A DNA stretch of 64,000 nt from the NCBI GenBank assembly GCA_022496185.1, contig WTXG01000112.1, forward strand, positions 1-64,000. Direction: 5' to 3'. The position numbers and the translations under genes are program-made. A model generated the notes under the pieces. The model saw only the letters and a program-made list of their open reading frames with translations. It searched no databases and was not told where the DNA came from. The DNA comes from Multifurca ochricompacta (lineage: Eukaryota; Basidiomycota; Agaricomycetes; Russulales; Russulaceae). Of the stretch, positions 21,417-33,088 are shown in pieces; positions within the stretch are counted from its first letter, which is position 1; each line of letters starts with the position of its first letter.

Positions 21417-22006
21417 TGTTACGACCCCTGCCTAGCGACCCACTTTTCTTCACGATCCCCAGTGACAATCCTGCCCATCCCCCTACTCTACATTTCTTGA
21501 TCACGTCTCCTTCCTGGGACCCATCACGTGCTCTGCTTCCCTCCCCATGATTGCCTTTGTCTTTGTTTGTATTACTGTGCTCATGCTTGGTCCCTTATCT
21601 GTTATCTTTTATCTCTTATCTCTATGACCAGACACTTACTTAATTCCCTATCAGAAGCCAGGCTTTACGCCCTCCGCTTTTGTATATTTGGGCCCACATG
21701 ACTCTCTGTTATCTTATCTTTAGACGCTCACTTGATTACGTATATAAGTCCACTGTAACTACATTGTAGACCTCAGACTTGACTTATTGAATACATCGGT
21801 GCTTGTCTTCTGGACTTCCCTTTGAACGCTTTGACTCGATCATCTCAGTACTTCTGGTACTTCCTGCTCAACATTGTCTTAGAGTACAGCCTCTTTGACT
21901 TTGACTCTTCCCATACAAACTCCAAGAAGCCCCATTGGTTTCTTACCCGATAACAAATGAACACTGTCACACAAGTTGTGTGGAACATCCCGCACCGGAC
22001 ATAACA
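21417..22006 (+). repeat. 3' LTR of Gypsy B
   Basis: 590 bp, partner of 12520-13108, preceded by the polypurine tract AGAAGAGGGGGTGA. The right end ATAACA joins directly to Gypsy D integrase sequence without a target duplication. Confidence 0.94.
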
Positions 22007-23098
22007 CTGTGGGAGTGATTGGGGATGGTGCTGGTGGGTGCAGATGTGTGTTCACCTTGTTGGCCTGACAGTCTGCACAGCCCTTCACATAGTCCTCTAT
22101 GTCCTTTTTCATGTTTGGCCACCAATAGTCACATTTGGCTAGGGCATATGTATTGGTGATGCCAGGGTGGCCTGCAGAGGGGAGGTCATGGTGAAAATGG
22201 ATCACCCCCCTCTTAATGTTGTCACCACTGGTGACAATGAGATGATCCCCATCCTTCCACCAAAGGCCATTGATTTTCTTCAGATTATGTGCATCTGCCC
22301 AGGATTGACAGAGCTGTTGGTTCATGTTCTGTGACACCTGAGCCCATAAGTCCATATCATGGAGACTGATGGCCACCATTCTTGCAAAGACTTCTTTGGG
22401 GAGAACCATGATATTATCATTGTCATCCTTGCCATTGTGCATGTCTGGCCATTGCAAAAGAGCATCCACTTGTGCATTGTGACTCCCTGCAATATGTTTT
22501 AAGGTGAAGTTATATTCCTCCAGCTCCAAGACTTTGCATGCCACTTGTTGGCTAATTTTGTGGGGTTCCTTCCAATACAACAGGTTGGAATGGTCAGTAT
22601 GAATGATGGTCTTGTGAGGGGTTCCTGCCAGGTATGGTTGCCAGTGGTGCAAGGCCTTTATGATCACTAACAATTCTCTGTCCCAGATATCATATTTTCA
22701 TTCAGCTGGGGAGAAGATTTTGGAGTAGAAGGTGACTGGGTGAAGAAGTCTGGCAGTGTCCCTCTGGTTCAGTACTGCTCCATTGGCAAAGTGAGATGCA
22801 TCAACCTTGAGCTTGAACAGCTTTCCCAAATCTGGCTGCAGGAGGATGGGTTCTGAACCAACAATGTTTCTGATCTGCTCAAAGGCCTTCTGCTGATCAT
22901 CCCCCCAATGCCAAGGTACATCCTTCTTTAGCAGTCCATTGAGTGGTCATGTGATGCCTGAGAATCCTCATACAAAATGTCAATAGAAATTGCAGAATCC
23001 TATAAACAATCACACTTCCTTGACACATGTGGGTGTGGGCCAGTCCTGAATTCCTTGTACCTTTATTGGGTCCATCCTTACTCAACCTCCTTCCAGGA
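22007..23098 (-). pseudogene. pol: Gypsy D RNase H and integrase N-terminal part
   Basis: The clean stretch is 22007-22673: RNase H end (LAGTPHKTIIHTDHSNLLYW), then the integrase zinc module (FHHDLPSAGHPG, CADCQANKVNTH). It stops at PITPTV, where Gypsy B's 3' LTR begins, so the DDE core is lost. 22680-23098 holds the RT-RNase H connection in broken frames. Confidence 0.85.
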
Positions 23099-23418
23099 TA
23101 CAGTAGCCCACAAAACTGTTCCAATGTTTGGCCATCCTGAAAAGATTGACCTACCACACAATGAGAATGATTTCCAAAATTAGTAGAAATTGGTAGATGA
23201 TAGTGTAGCATCTAAGCTTCAGTTAGAGCCTATAATAATGTCAATTGAGGCAGTGGTTCATGATATATAAAATGTTTTGTGAGGCATTATCATTGGAATG
23301 GTTTTGTGGCCAACATGTGAGATGACAAAACTGGTATCTGGTGGTCATGCAAATGCATTGACAGTCATGTGACAATGTTTAATAAGTTGAACACACACCA
23401 AATAATCATCAACAACAC

Positions 23419-24500
23419 TTGCTTCTTACCATGCATGCCCTCTCTGCTGCCAAAAGGACTCACATCATCTTCCTCCTCACTTCAGGCAAATCTGCCCATA
23501 AAGTGTCAACTATGACTGGCCATGGCACTGTTATCATCTCAAGATGGGTCATAAATACTGCCCTTACCATCCCAAGTCAAATGGAGGGAAACCAAGGAGG
23601 CTGACTGTCACAGCCAGGTCTCTGCTGTGTCAAGGGTCGTTCTGGTCAAGCTCCTTCAAGATATGGAGTATCTGCAAGGTCAAAACTGTCAAGGACAAGT
23701 CGGTTCCAGGATCAAGGTCAAGACTATCAAAGGCAAGTCAAGTCAGGGTGTCAAGGCGAACCACAGAGGGCCGCGGTCAGGGTTCAAGGCCCACACAAGG
23801 TAGGAGGGGCACGCGTGCAAGAGGCGAGTCGAAGCAGTGGCAATAAGCCCTGCTGGAGGTCTGGGGTGAAGGCTTCCTAAGTTGCAGCTTAGGAAGTTCA
23901 AGAGGGGTTCTGAGGAAGAACAGTAAACCTGTATTAGATACAAGAGAACAGACTTAATGTCTGTCTCTCTAGTATGTCTCCTTAAATACAAGTATTCTAG
24001 TGTCTTTGTAATTACAGTAAAGTGGAATGTTCAGTATAGTAACTAGCCAAGTGAATCTCCATTGGAGATTGAGACAGGAAGAGGAAGTGGTGTTGCACCC
24101 ACTCCAAAGGCGAATGAGTGTCAATCCAAGTCAGTCCAAAAAGTCCGGAAATCAGATAAAACAAAGATCATCAACTCCAGTCACATGACTCGGAGTGAGA
24201 AGTCGAAACGTTGAAACAGAAGTCGAACGCGCGCGGCTCGAAAAACCGTCACAAAACGTCACACGCGCGTCGCAAGCTGTCACATCGACAATAAGCGTCA
24301 CACTGACAGAGAGAAATGCTCAGCATGCTGTTTGCCTTATCTCCTCTGGCAGGGCAGACACAGATGTGGAAGTGACTAGAGCACTTCAGAAGTTGTTAAT
24401 GGGTTCCTCTATCAACATAATATGCCCATCCATCCTCCCATCAAATTTTCAAGCTATACCTGGCCCCTCCCATATCATACACCCCCATTCCATCATACAG
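23419..24500 (+). pseudogene. Tc1-like transposase N-terminal fragment (left arm of G)
   Basis: 23419-23605 gives a helix-turn-helix-like part (THIIFLLTSGKSAHKV). After removing H1 it continues at 24308 with a second such part (LTERNAQHAVCLISSG). No DDE catalytic residues are present, so it is not a functional transposase. Confidence 0.7.
23606..24302 (+). mobile_element. Solo LTR H1
   Basis: 697 bp, TGTCACAGCC...GCGTCACA, duplication CTGAC (23601-23605, 24303-24307). The right arm of G shows the empty site (GGCTGACAGAG). Same family as H2; both have CpG-rich 3' ends in a CpG-poor neighbourhood. Confidence 0.9.
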
Positions 24501-24654
24501 TAACCCACAAAACCATTCCAATGTTTAACCATCCTGAAGAGATTGACCAACCACACCATAGGAATAATTTCCAAAATTAGTAGAAATTGGTAGATGATAC
24601 AATATCATCTAAGTGTCACTTAGAGCCTATACTGATGTCAATTGAGTCAGTGGT

Positions 24655-25094
24655 TCATGATATATAAAATGTTTTGTGTAGCAATGTCATTGGATTGGTT
24701 TTGTGGCCTATTGCACTTATGATGAAATGGGGGTGTATGATATGGGAGGGGCCAGGTATAGCTTGAAAATTTGATGGGAGGATGGATGGGGATATTATGT
24801 TGATAGAGGAACCCATTAACAACTTCTGAAGTGCTCTAGTCACTTCCACATCTGTGTCTGCCCTGCCAGAGGAGATAAGGCAAACAGCATGCTGAGCATT
24901 TCTCTCTGTCAGCCTCCTTGGTTTCCCTCCATTTGACTTGGGATGGTAAGGGCAGTATTTATGACCCATCTTGAGATGATAACAGTGCCATGGCCAGTCA
25001 TAGTTGACACTTTATGGGCAGATTTGCCTGAAGTGAGGAGGAAGATGATGTGAGTCCTTTTGGCAGCAGAGAGGGCATGCATGGTAAGAAGCAA
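24655..25094 (-). pseudogene. Tc1-like transposase N-terminal fragment (right arm of G)
   Basis: Minus-strand copy of the left arm without H1. 24909-25094 encodes the same 61 residues as 23419-23604, and 24655-24969 the second part (KPRRLTERNAQHAV...). A frameshift separates the two. It lacks the catalytic domain. Confidence 0.72.
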
Positions 25095-25414
25095 GTGTTG
25101 TTGATGATTATTTGGTGTGTGTTCAACTTATTAAACATTGTCACATGACTGTCAATGCATTTGCATGACCACCAGATACCAGTTTTGTCATCTCACATGT
25201 TGGCCACAAAACCATTCCAATGATAATGCCTCACAAAACATTTTATATATCATGAACCACTGCCTCAATTGACATTATTATAGGCTCTAACTGAAGCTTA
25301 GATGCTACACTATCATCTACCAATTTCTACTAATTTTGGAAATCATTCTCATTGTGTGGTAGGTCAATCTTTTCAGGATGGCCAAACATTGGAACAGTTT
25401 TGTGGGCTACTGTA

Positions 25415-26178
25415 ACTCCCAAATATTTGATGCTCTGCTGCTCAAATGAGCACTTGGCTGGTTTGAGATATAGGTCATGTTCATGCAGAATGTCTAGTAC
25501 TTGGTGTACTCATTCTTGGTGATGGGCCAAGTCATTTGTAGTTGCCACTAATATATCATCCATGTACACCACCATGTCACCAGTAAGGATGAGATTGCAG
25601 AAGATATGGTTCATCATGGATTGGAAGGTGGCTGGCAAGTTCATAAGACTGAAGAACATGACATTTGGCTCAAATAGCCCTTGGTTGGTTTTGAATGCTG
25701 CCTTGCATTGATCTCCCTCCTTGATTCTGACATTATTATAACCCCACCATACATCCATCTTTGAGAAAAGGGACTTGTCCCTCATGGTGTCAATGAGTTC
25801 CAAAATGAGGGGCAGAGGGTAGGTGTTCTTACAGTGTATGCATTAATTTGTCAGTAGTCCTGGACAGGTCAGAGCTTGCTGTCCTTCTTTTAATGAAGAA
25901 GAAGGGTGAGGCATACTGCAATTTGGACAGACAGATGTACCCCTTTGCCAGATGTTCTTCAAGAAATACAGTCAGTGCAACTTGTTCAGACTGGGACAAT
26001 GGATAGATTTTGCAATCTATTGCTGAAGGTGCCTTGGGTGTAAAATCAATGGTGTGATCCCAAGGTCACATAGGTGGGAAGTGCTGTGACTCTTCTTCTG
26101 AAAATACCCTCCAATGTCAGTGATAGGCTTCTGGCACTACCTCTCCAAAGGTTTTTCTGCCTGTCCTTGTACTGCCTT
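25415..26178 (-). pseudogene. pol: Gypsy D reverse transcriptase part
   Basis: Minus strand. 25510-25803 reads as RT with [19 protein letters not shown] and YMDDILVA. Upstream RT (KKKDSKL-like) is present in broken frames up to 26178, where Copia C1's 3' LTR begins; protein sequence resumes at 47157 (ELAQKA). Confidence 0.88.
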
Positions 26179-26835
26179 TGTGAAACAGGCATGATGCACA
26201 GCATACTGACTGAAAGAGTTACCATGTTAGGCTAGAAAGACAAGTTATACTTCAGAGGTGAAGGAAACTCTATTATACTATACTACACACCTAGAAAGAC
26301 AAGTTATCTACAGGAGACTGTTAGTCAAAGGTGACGAACAGGCATGTGCACAGCATACTGACTAAAAGTGTTAGCAGTTTAAGCTAGAAGACAAGTTAAA
26401 CTTCAGAGATGAAGAAAACTCTATATTACTACACTACTGACCTAGAAGACAAGTTAACTATAGAAAGCAGTTAGTCAAAGGTATAAGTAGAAAGTAATGT
26501 AGAAGGGACTTACACTTCAGAGATGAAGAAAACTCTGAAGTGTAAGAGACAAAACAGACACCCTTATATACCCCAAGGGATGGTCTGTGCGCACTGGGAA
26601 TAAGTCCACAAGTGCTGGACAATAATCAAGAGGGATAAAAGCCATTAGCCCATAAGCAATCACATGCTTGTACATCATTACTAAGGTACATCAGTCAGCT
26701 ACTGTGGAATGTGAGAAAGAAAGTAATAATGATATGGGAAATAGTCTGAAACTCTGATATCTAATCTAGTCCACAAAGTAGCTAATCTAATCTCCTGATG
26801 CCTGAAGCATCACCGAACATGTCCTGTGTTCAACA
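26179..26835 (-). repeat. 3' LTR of C1 with internal tandem duplication
   Basis: On the minus strand it starts TGTTGAACACAGG and ends CTGTTTCACA. It is 657 bp against about 518 bp for the 5' LTR. The excess is a tandem duplication: the block with CAGGCATG...GCATACTGACT...GTTAGTCAAAGGT at about 26187-26332 recurs at about 26340-26482. Confidence 0.88.
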
Positions 26836-27127
26836 TCCCTCCATGCTGAAGGCATCTGGTCATAGATGGGAAATGAGTTGAATGAGCAGACTGCCATTAC
26901 AATTGAATGAGCATATCACCAGCCAGAGCATGTCTCAGGTTGTCAGTGTTGAGAATGAGTCAACAACAGACAAGTTGACAGGAAGCATAGGGTTTGTAAG
27001 TTTTGCATATGAATTGTAGATTTGCTTATGCAGACTCTACACACCTCTTGCATCACTCTTGAGGTCGAGAATGTGCTCATGGTGGGAAAGTGAAACTGGT
27101 ATACAAAGTCTCCAGATTCCAGCTCTC
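26836..27127 (-). other. C1 3' untranslated region
   Basis: Between the RNase H end and the 3' LTR. No gene; the equivalent regions of C2 and C3 are similar. Confidence 0.6.
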
Positions 27128-30100
27128 TCATTCCAGCACTAATCCAAGTCCATTGACCATGACTTCAAAGGATGCCCTTGGTAGAGACTTAGTGAAGCCA
27201 TCTGCCAGCATCTCACCAGTGGGAGTTTGCACTAATTCAATTATGTGTGATTCTATGTACTCCCTAATGGCATGGTACTTGATAGGTATGTGCTTTGACT
27301 GCCTTCCTGTGACAGGGTTTAATGCTAGATCTACTGCACCCTTATTATCACAGTGGAGTAGTATAGGGGAGGATACCTCATACCCTAATTCCTCCATAAA
27401 AGTCCTATACCATGCTGCTTGATTTGCAGCCTCAGAGAGGCTCATATATTCAGCCTCTGTGGTGGACTGTGCTACTGTCTTCTGCTTTCTGGAGCACCAG
27501 GATATGGCACCATTAGCTAAGAAAAAGACATAGCCTGAGGTAGAGTGGCAGTCCTCTTGATCTCCCCATGAGGAATCTGTGAACCCATGAAGGCCACTCT
27601 GCCCATTCCCTCCAGAATACCACAACTTGCAGTCTTTTGTACTATTAAGATATTTTAAGACATATTTTGCAAGTCGCATATGATCTTGAGAGGGGTTGGA
27701 AGCATATTGGCTAAGGCATGCCACAGCAAAACTGATGTCAGGTCTGCTTCCAATCTGCACCCATAGCAGAGACCCCATCAACTGTTGGTACTTCTTTATC
27801 TCAGAAGTAGATGCTTGGCCATCAAACTTGACCAGATGAACATCAGCGCCAGAGGGAAGAGGAGTATATACTCAGTTGGAATCCCTCATCCCAAACTTCT
27901 CAATAATAGATAAAGCGTAGGCTGCTTGGTCAATCTCCAGTGTCTTATTAGGATGATCCCTGGTGATGTTAACTCCAAGATATGACTGGATTTCTCCCAA
28001 GTCAGTCATTTCATATCAATTAGATAGAGATGACTTCAGCCATGTTATCTTATCATTGGAAGATCCAAGTATAGTAATGTCATCTACATAGAGTATGACA
28101 TAAAGTGAATCATTCTCCTCTTTATAATGAAACACGTATACTCCTGCATCAGAGTATGTCTGAGTAAAGCCCAGTTCATTAAGAACTGCATGGAATTGTA
28201 GATTCCATGCTTGGGAAGCTTGTTTGAGGCTGTATAATGCTTTTTGTAGCCTACAAACTTTGGACTCTTGACCAGCAACAATGAAACCAACTGGTTGCTC
28301 CATATATATTTCTTCATCCAGATTGCCATGAAGGAATGCTGATTTGACATCCATCTGGTGGATTTCCCAATCCTCTAGCATAGCTAGCACTAGTAATAAT
28401 CTAAGTGATTCAAATCTGGTGACTGGGGAGAATGTTTCATCAAAGTCCACTCCTTCTATTTGAGTGAAACCTTTTGCCATGAGCCTAGCACGAAACTGTC
28501 CATCTGGTTTCAGCTTGAAAACCCATTTTGATTTTACTGCCTTTCTTCCTTTTGGAAGATCCTCAAGGCGCCACACATTAAGTTTATCTAAGGCATCAAT
28601 TTCATATTTACATGCCTCAAGCCATTCACTGGCATTGTCAGACTGCATCACCTCCTGAAAAGTCAGGGGGTCTCTATAAGAGACTCCTGCAGCATTTAGC
28701 AATTCCATATGTCCAAGTCTGGAAGAACCCTGCACAAACTCTGCATTATCCTCATTATAAAATTGAGGGTTCATGTGACATGAGCATTTGGGACAGGCAG
28801 TATCAAGATTTAAATCTTCCTGCACAGCCCTGTCATGTTGTTGAGACTGTGGACTTTCCCTAGTAAAAACTGGTTGGGGAAGTCTGCCAACATTCTTCTT
28901 AGATTGTCTTTTGGCACAGGGTCTTTGGGGGAGTTCTGATGGTTCCATGATTTGGGATGGAGGCATCTGATAGATAGTAACATCATGTGTATCTACATCT
29001 CTTTCGGGGTGGTAGGCTCAGGATTTATTTGAGGAGGTTCCACTACCTCCTGTTCCTCAACCTCGGCTTCCTTATCTTCAGGAGCCTGAGGAACTGTGGC
29101 TATTGCTGGTTGAGGCTGGACAGGCCTCTGTATTTCTAACACAAAAGGCATAACTTTTTCCTTTTGTTTTCCCTTGTTGTCCTTGGCAAGGTTGGATGGA
29201 AAGGAACCTTCATCAAATGTCACATCTCTAGACAATATGAAGGATCAAGTATGCATATCCCATAGGAGATATCCCTTAGAGTGGGGTGCATACCCAACAA
29301 AGACCGTCTCTCTGGCTTTGTGGTCCAGTTTATGTCTTTTATCCTCTGGGACAGTGTAATAGGCTAAGCAGCCAAATATTTTAAAGTAGGAGACATCTGG
29401 AATGTCCCCATCCAGAAGCTCAAGTGGTGTCTTCCACTTATTAGAACGGATGGGTGTTCTATTGTATATGTGACAGGCTGTTCGCACTGCACATTCCCAG
29501 AAACCAAGGGAAAGACCAGCATGATGCAGCATGCTAGTGGCCTTTTCCATAATGGTTCTGTTGAACCTTTCAGCCCTTCCGTTTTGTTGTGGGGAATATG
29601 GCATTGTCAATTTATGCTCTATGCCAGCCTGCTCAAGTATAGACTTCAGCTCCCTATTGACAAATTTGCCACCTTGATCTGTATGTAAGGTCTTTATTTT
29701 CTTGTCTGTTTTATTTTCCAAGAATGCCTTAATTTTACTAAAGACTGATGTAAAATCACTTTTAGCCTTCATAGCAATGACTAGAGCTGTCCTGCTAAAG
29801 TCATCTATGAAAGTGGCGAAATATAGGTTTCCTTGAATTGAGGTACATTGTAGTGGACTGACTAGGTCACTATGAATGACCTCCAAGGGTGCTGAAGCTC
29901 TCTTTTGAGAGGGAGGGAATGGAAGATGGTGCGATTTTCCCATTTCACAGCCATAACACAGCTTGTCTTCCACTTGGCTATTATCTATACTAAGGCCTTT
30001 CACAGCCTTAGGAGCATGTCTTTTGAGGGCTTCTTTTGACATATGACCCATGCACAAATGCCAGGTATCAAGGCTACTTGATGCAGATTTGTGGGAAGCA

Positions 30101-30500
30101 GTATTTAAATTCTGCATAGTTTTCCCAAGGACCCAATAGAGTCCCATAGCCTTGACACCTTCTGCTATTACTGCATTTCCATACTTTATTTTTACCTTAG
30201 ACGGAGTAAACTCCACTGAACTGCCTTTGTCTGTGATGCAGCTTGTTGACAGTATTCTTTCACTGCCAGGCATATAGTAGACATTATTTAACTCTAACTC
30301 ATAATTATTGCAAGTTTTGAGAATGACTTGCCTGTTCCTTCAACTTGGACTATGGAGCCATCACCAATTGTCACCTGATGTCCATATGTGGGAGATATTC
30401 AGAAAAGTCTTCTAATATGGTGTGAAATGAGTGGTGGCTCCGCTGTCCATCATCCAGGGGTTGCTGCCATCATTGACTTCTTGCATGTGTTCAGTCAAGG
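27128..30500 (-). pseudogene. pol: Pol of Copia C1: integrase, RT, RNase H
   Basis: Copia order on the minus strand. Integrase at 29245-30273: GAG-pre-integrase HLCMGHMSKEAL, catalytic D in HSDLV, D in HTDQGG, E in NGRAERFNRTIMEKA. RT at 28016-28966: FKLKPDGQFRARLMAKG, then YVDDITILGSS. RNase H at 27128-27781: STTEAEYMSLSEA, CDNKGAVDLALNP. TGA stops at 28016-28018 and 27872-27874 interrupt it; the first is shared with C2 and C3, the second with C3. Low CpG content. Confidence 0.9.
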
Positions 30501-31478
30501 TATAAAGTGAAATGCGAGGTGTCTCATGCACCTCCTGTATTCTGCCACTACCATTAACTACAGTAGCTATTTGTGTGGAGTTATTTTGTACACTGGGGCC
30601 TTTCCCCTTCCTCTTGTTGCCTTTTTGCCTGCATCAGCATTGGCTCTGTCCTGTTTCCTTTGCTGACATTCATTAGCCTTGTGGCCTGGCTTCTGGCAAT
30701 AGAAGCAAGTGACATCATTGGACAATGATGCACCTGCAGGTTGTGGCATGAAATTTGATTGTTTTTGTTTTTATTTTTGTTGACATGGGCTGCCTTGTTA
30801 AGGGCAGCCCCAACACCACTTCCTGCAGGGCTGGCTTGTTGGCTTTCCTCATTTAGGAATCTTTGTACAAGATCCTGAGGGGAAAGGCAGTCAGGAGGAC
30901 CTGACACCAGGATAGAGCCAGCAATGGCATTGTAGGATGGAGGTAGGATTGGAGCAATATAAAGCTCATCTGGAGATCTGAGATCTCCATCCCATTTTCC
31001 TTGAGAGTACTCCTCACATCCAACACACACTGCAACTGAGGTCTGAATTGCTTGCCTTCCTCCAATTGGAAGGAAGACACAGAACACCACAAGTTGTAGG
31101 TGGCCATGCTACCTACTGAGCCATAGAGCATTTCCAACACTCATATTTGGCATTGACAGAAGGATAAGTTCTGTCAGAGGCAATTTGGGAGTATGTTTCT
31201 GGTGATGTTACCATCACCAGAACTCCCATGAGGACTCCTCCACTCTGTTCCATTCTAGGTACATGGGCTCCAACCAAAGTGTGAAGCATTTGGCATACTC
31301 ATCGTCCTTTTCTCCATCCTCTGGCTTTGGCAGATTCAGGAATTCAGGGGCATCATGAGTAATGTGCCTCTTCATCCATTTATCCTGAGCAAGGCAGTGA
31401 AGGACACTGACCATTGCTGCCAGTTGAGCCATCAAGTTTGTCAAACTTGAAAGTGGGAGGGAAGACAATGGAAGACAT
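30501..31478 (-). pseudogene. gag: Gag of Copia C1, frame-broken
   Basis: The start is taken at ATG 31478 (minus), by alignment with C2's MPSSIVFPP. A frame reading GSVGSMATYNLW matches C2, and the knuckle CFYCQKPGHKANEC (CX2CX4HX4C) lies in 30567-30749. Several frame changes occur; the protease region near 30450 is degenerate. Confidence 0.82.
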
Positions 31479-31947
31479 TTGAGATGTAAAAAGGTTGATC
31501 CTGGTTCCAAGGAGCAGTTAGAACCAGTTGTCCAGGTCTCATTTAAGAGGGCCCATCCATTCTGTGGCACTATGCTTCAGAACTTAAAGAAGTCCTGCCT
31601 CTGATGTGTGACTTCTAAGTAGTATAGTAGTCTGTCTAGCACCACCTGCAACAAGTCCTAAGCCCACATCAGGGGACATTGTGTAAACAGATGAGGAGTC
31701 ATGTCATGGAGGAGCCAACTGCAAGTTCCACTAGAGACAAAGGGTATAGAGCCCTTCCTCTAGTGCTGGTGGTGGAGTCCATGATTAAGCCCTAGATGAT
31801 TGGGGCCATGACTATAGTAGACTATTAGGTTTCCTCTGGTTGGGGAAACCCCCAACTAAGGCAGCAGGTACTTCTGCCCAGAGACAAAACCTTCTAGCTA
31901 CTGTGTAAATACTATTGTAGTTCAAGCCTACTTGTATCAAGCCCAAG
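31479..31947 (-). other. C1 leader, part nearest gag
   Basis: Matches the C2 leader (45369-46308). It is interrupted at CCAAG by element E and resumes at 39642. Confidence 0.75.
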
Positions 31948-32490
31948 TGTAACACTCAGCGAGGCATCCTGTGCAACATGCATGAGTCGGCGCAGGCTCA
32001 CTAGCTCAGACCTAATGTTTGGCTTGGACTAATGTCTGGCTCACCTAGGGCCTAGCACGAGTGCACTCGTGAGTTACCCGGATCCGAACTCGTGGGTATT
32101 TAGATTAGATAATCCCATACTCGGATCCGCATGAGTATGTTCCCACGGATCACCCGGAGCCGCGAGTCCTATACTCGCACGGATTCGAGTACTTGTGGGT
32201 ATACTCATAGGTTTACTTGTAAGGTTTGAGGCAGCCAGAGATCTTCATCTTGCATACACAGAAAGAATATATATATTACTACAATCCACGAAGTTTCAAG
32301 TCAGATCATGCATCCGATCCAAAATAAAACAAGAATCAGTTACAATATCTATAGAAATGTGAAAAAACGCGAAAAAACGCGAAGTGTGGGGCACGCCGAT
32401 CAGACCGTGCATTGCCTTCCTATCTAGGAAGGTAGGCTTAAGAATGCACGTGTCGGCACACGTCGGTACAGAGATGCCGGGATCACGCCT

Positions 32491-32730
32491 AATTGATAAG
32501 ATCAAAAACGCGTTCACAGTTAATTAGATACTTAGGATATACATCTAATACAAGTGATAAGATCAAAAATGCGTTCACAATTAATTAGATACTTGGGATG
32601 TACATCTAAGTGATAAGATCAAAAATGCGTTCACAATTAATTAGATACTAAAGATATACATCTAAGATAATACAAGTGATAAGATCAAAACGCGTTCACA
32701 ATTAAATAGATACAAGTGATAAAATCAATT
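32491..32730. repeat. Minisatellite in hAT copy 2, about 4 units
   Basis: Same 56-bp unit as in copy 1 (GATAAGATCAAAAACGCG...), four units plus a partial one. Confidence 0.88.
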
Positions 32731-32774
32731 CTGCATAACCCTATATATAATATATTGTGTGTCTTTGCCAGTGA

Positions 32775-32850
32775 GGCTGGGTGGCTTAGTGGTTAGAGCA
32801 CTGGACCGAGCTTGTTCCTGGAGGTCTTAGGTTCAATCCATGTTTCAGCT
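32775..32850 (+). ncRNA. tRNA-like 76-nt module, hAT copy 2
   Basis: A-box TGGCTTAGTGG and B-box GGTTCAATCC as in copy 1. The 3' end reads TTTCAGCT, so one acceptor pair is weakened. The central segment CTGGACC...CCTGGAGG is a CpG-decayed form of CCGG in copy 3. Confidence 0.55.
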
Positions 32851-33088
32851 ATTTCTGTTCTAGGTTGACGAGCCTAGTAAAAAAATAATTTTATATAATA
32901 ATATTCCCACGAGTATTCCGCAAGTACCCGTGTGGGTACCCAGGGTGCCAAAATCAATACCCGGATCCGCATGAGTATTTTCCCACGGATCACCCGGATC
33001 CGCGAGTATCAATACCCGCGAGTTTTCCCATGGCTCTACTCAAAAAACTCGTGAGTTACCTGGACTCGTGCTATGCCCTAGGCTCACC

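Larger units (their letters stand above)
12520..22006 (+). mobile_element. Ty3/Gypsy chromovirus B, disabled, with nested hAT
   Basis: LTRs 12520-13108 (589 bp) and 21417-22006 (590 bp), TGTTACGACC...TAACA. The gene order is the same as A1, including the -1 junction and the zinc-knuckle ORF3, but the LTRs are clearly diverged from family A. The flanks are ATGAC on the left and CTGTG on the right, so there is no target duplication. The right side abuts a truncated Gypsy D integrase whose missing half is not on the left. This implies a rearrangement after or during insertion. The element is interrupted at 16320-18267 by hAT copy 1. Confidence 0.93.
23101..25412. mobile_element. Palindromic Tc1-like composite G
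   Basis: TA on both sides (23099-23100, 25413-25414). Outer ends CAGTAGCCCACAAAACTG are mirrored. Two inverted copies of the same truncated Tc1-like sequence face inward from the ends: 23101-24497 (split by solo LTR H1) and about 24720-25412. A third terminus, CAGTAACCCACAAAACC preceded by TA, lies at 24501 between the arms, so 24501-25412 (912 bp) resembles a complete short element on its own. It is inserted in D's RT/RNase H region. Confidence 0.85.
32046..33080. mobile_element. Non-autonomous hAT, copy 2 (1035 bp)
   Basis: Duplication GGCTCACC (32038-32045, 33081-33088). Ends TAGGGCCTAGCACGAGT and, inverted, TAGGGCATAGCACGAGT. Same layout as copy 1 without the LTR: subterminal GGATCCG motifs, a short tandem array at 32491-32730 and a tRNA-like module at 32775-32850. 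Confidence 0.94.

Noticed and set aside
12520..22006. Gypsy B as a clean insertion into Gypsy D
   Set aside because: Flanking 5-mers differ and the other half of D is not on the left side.
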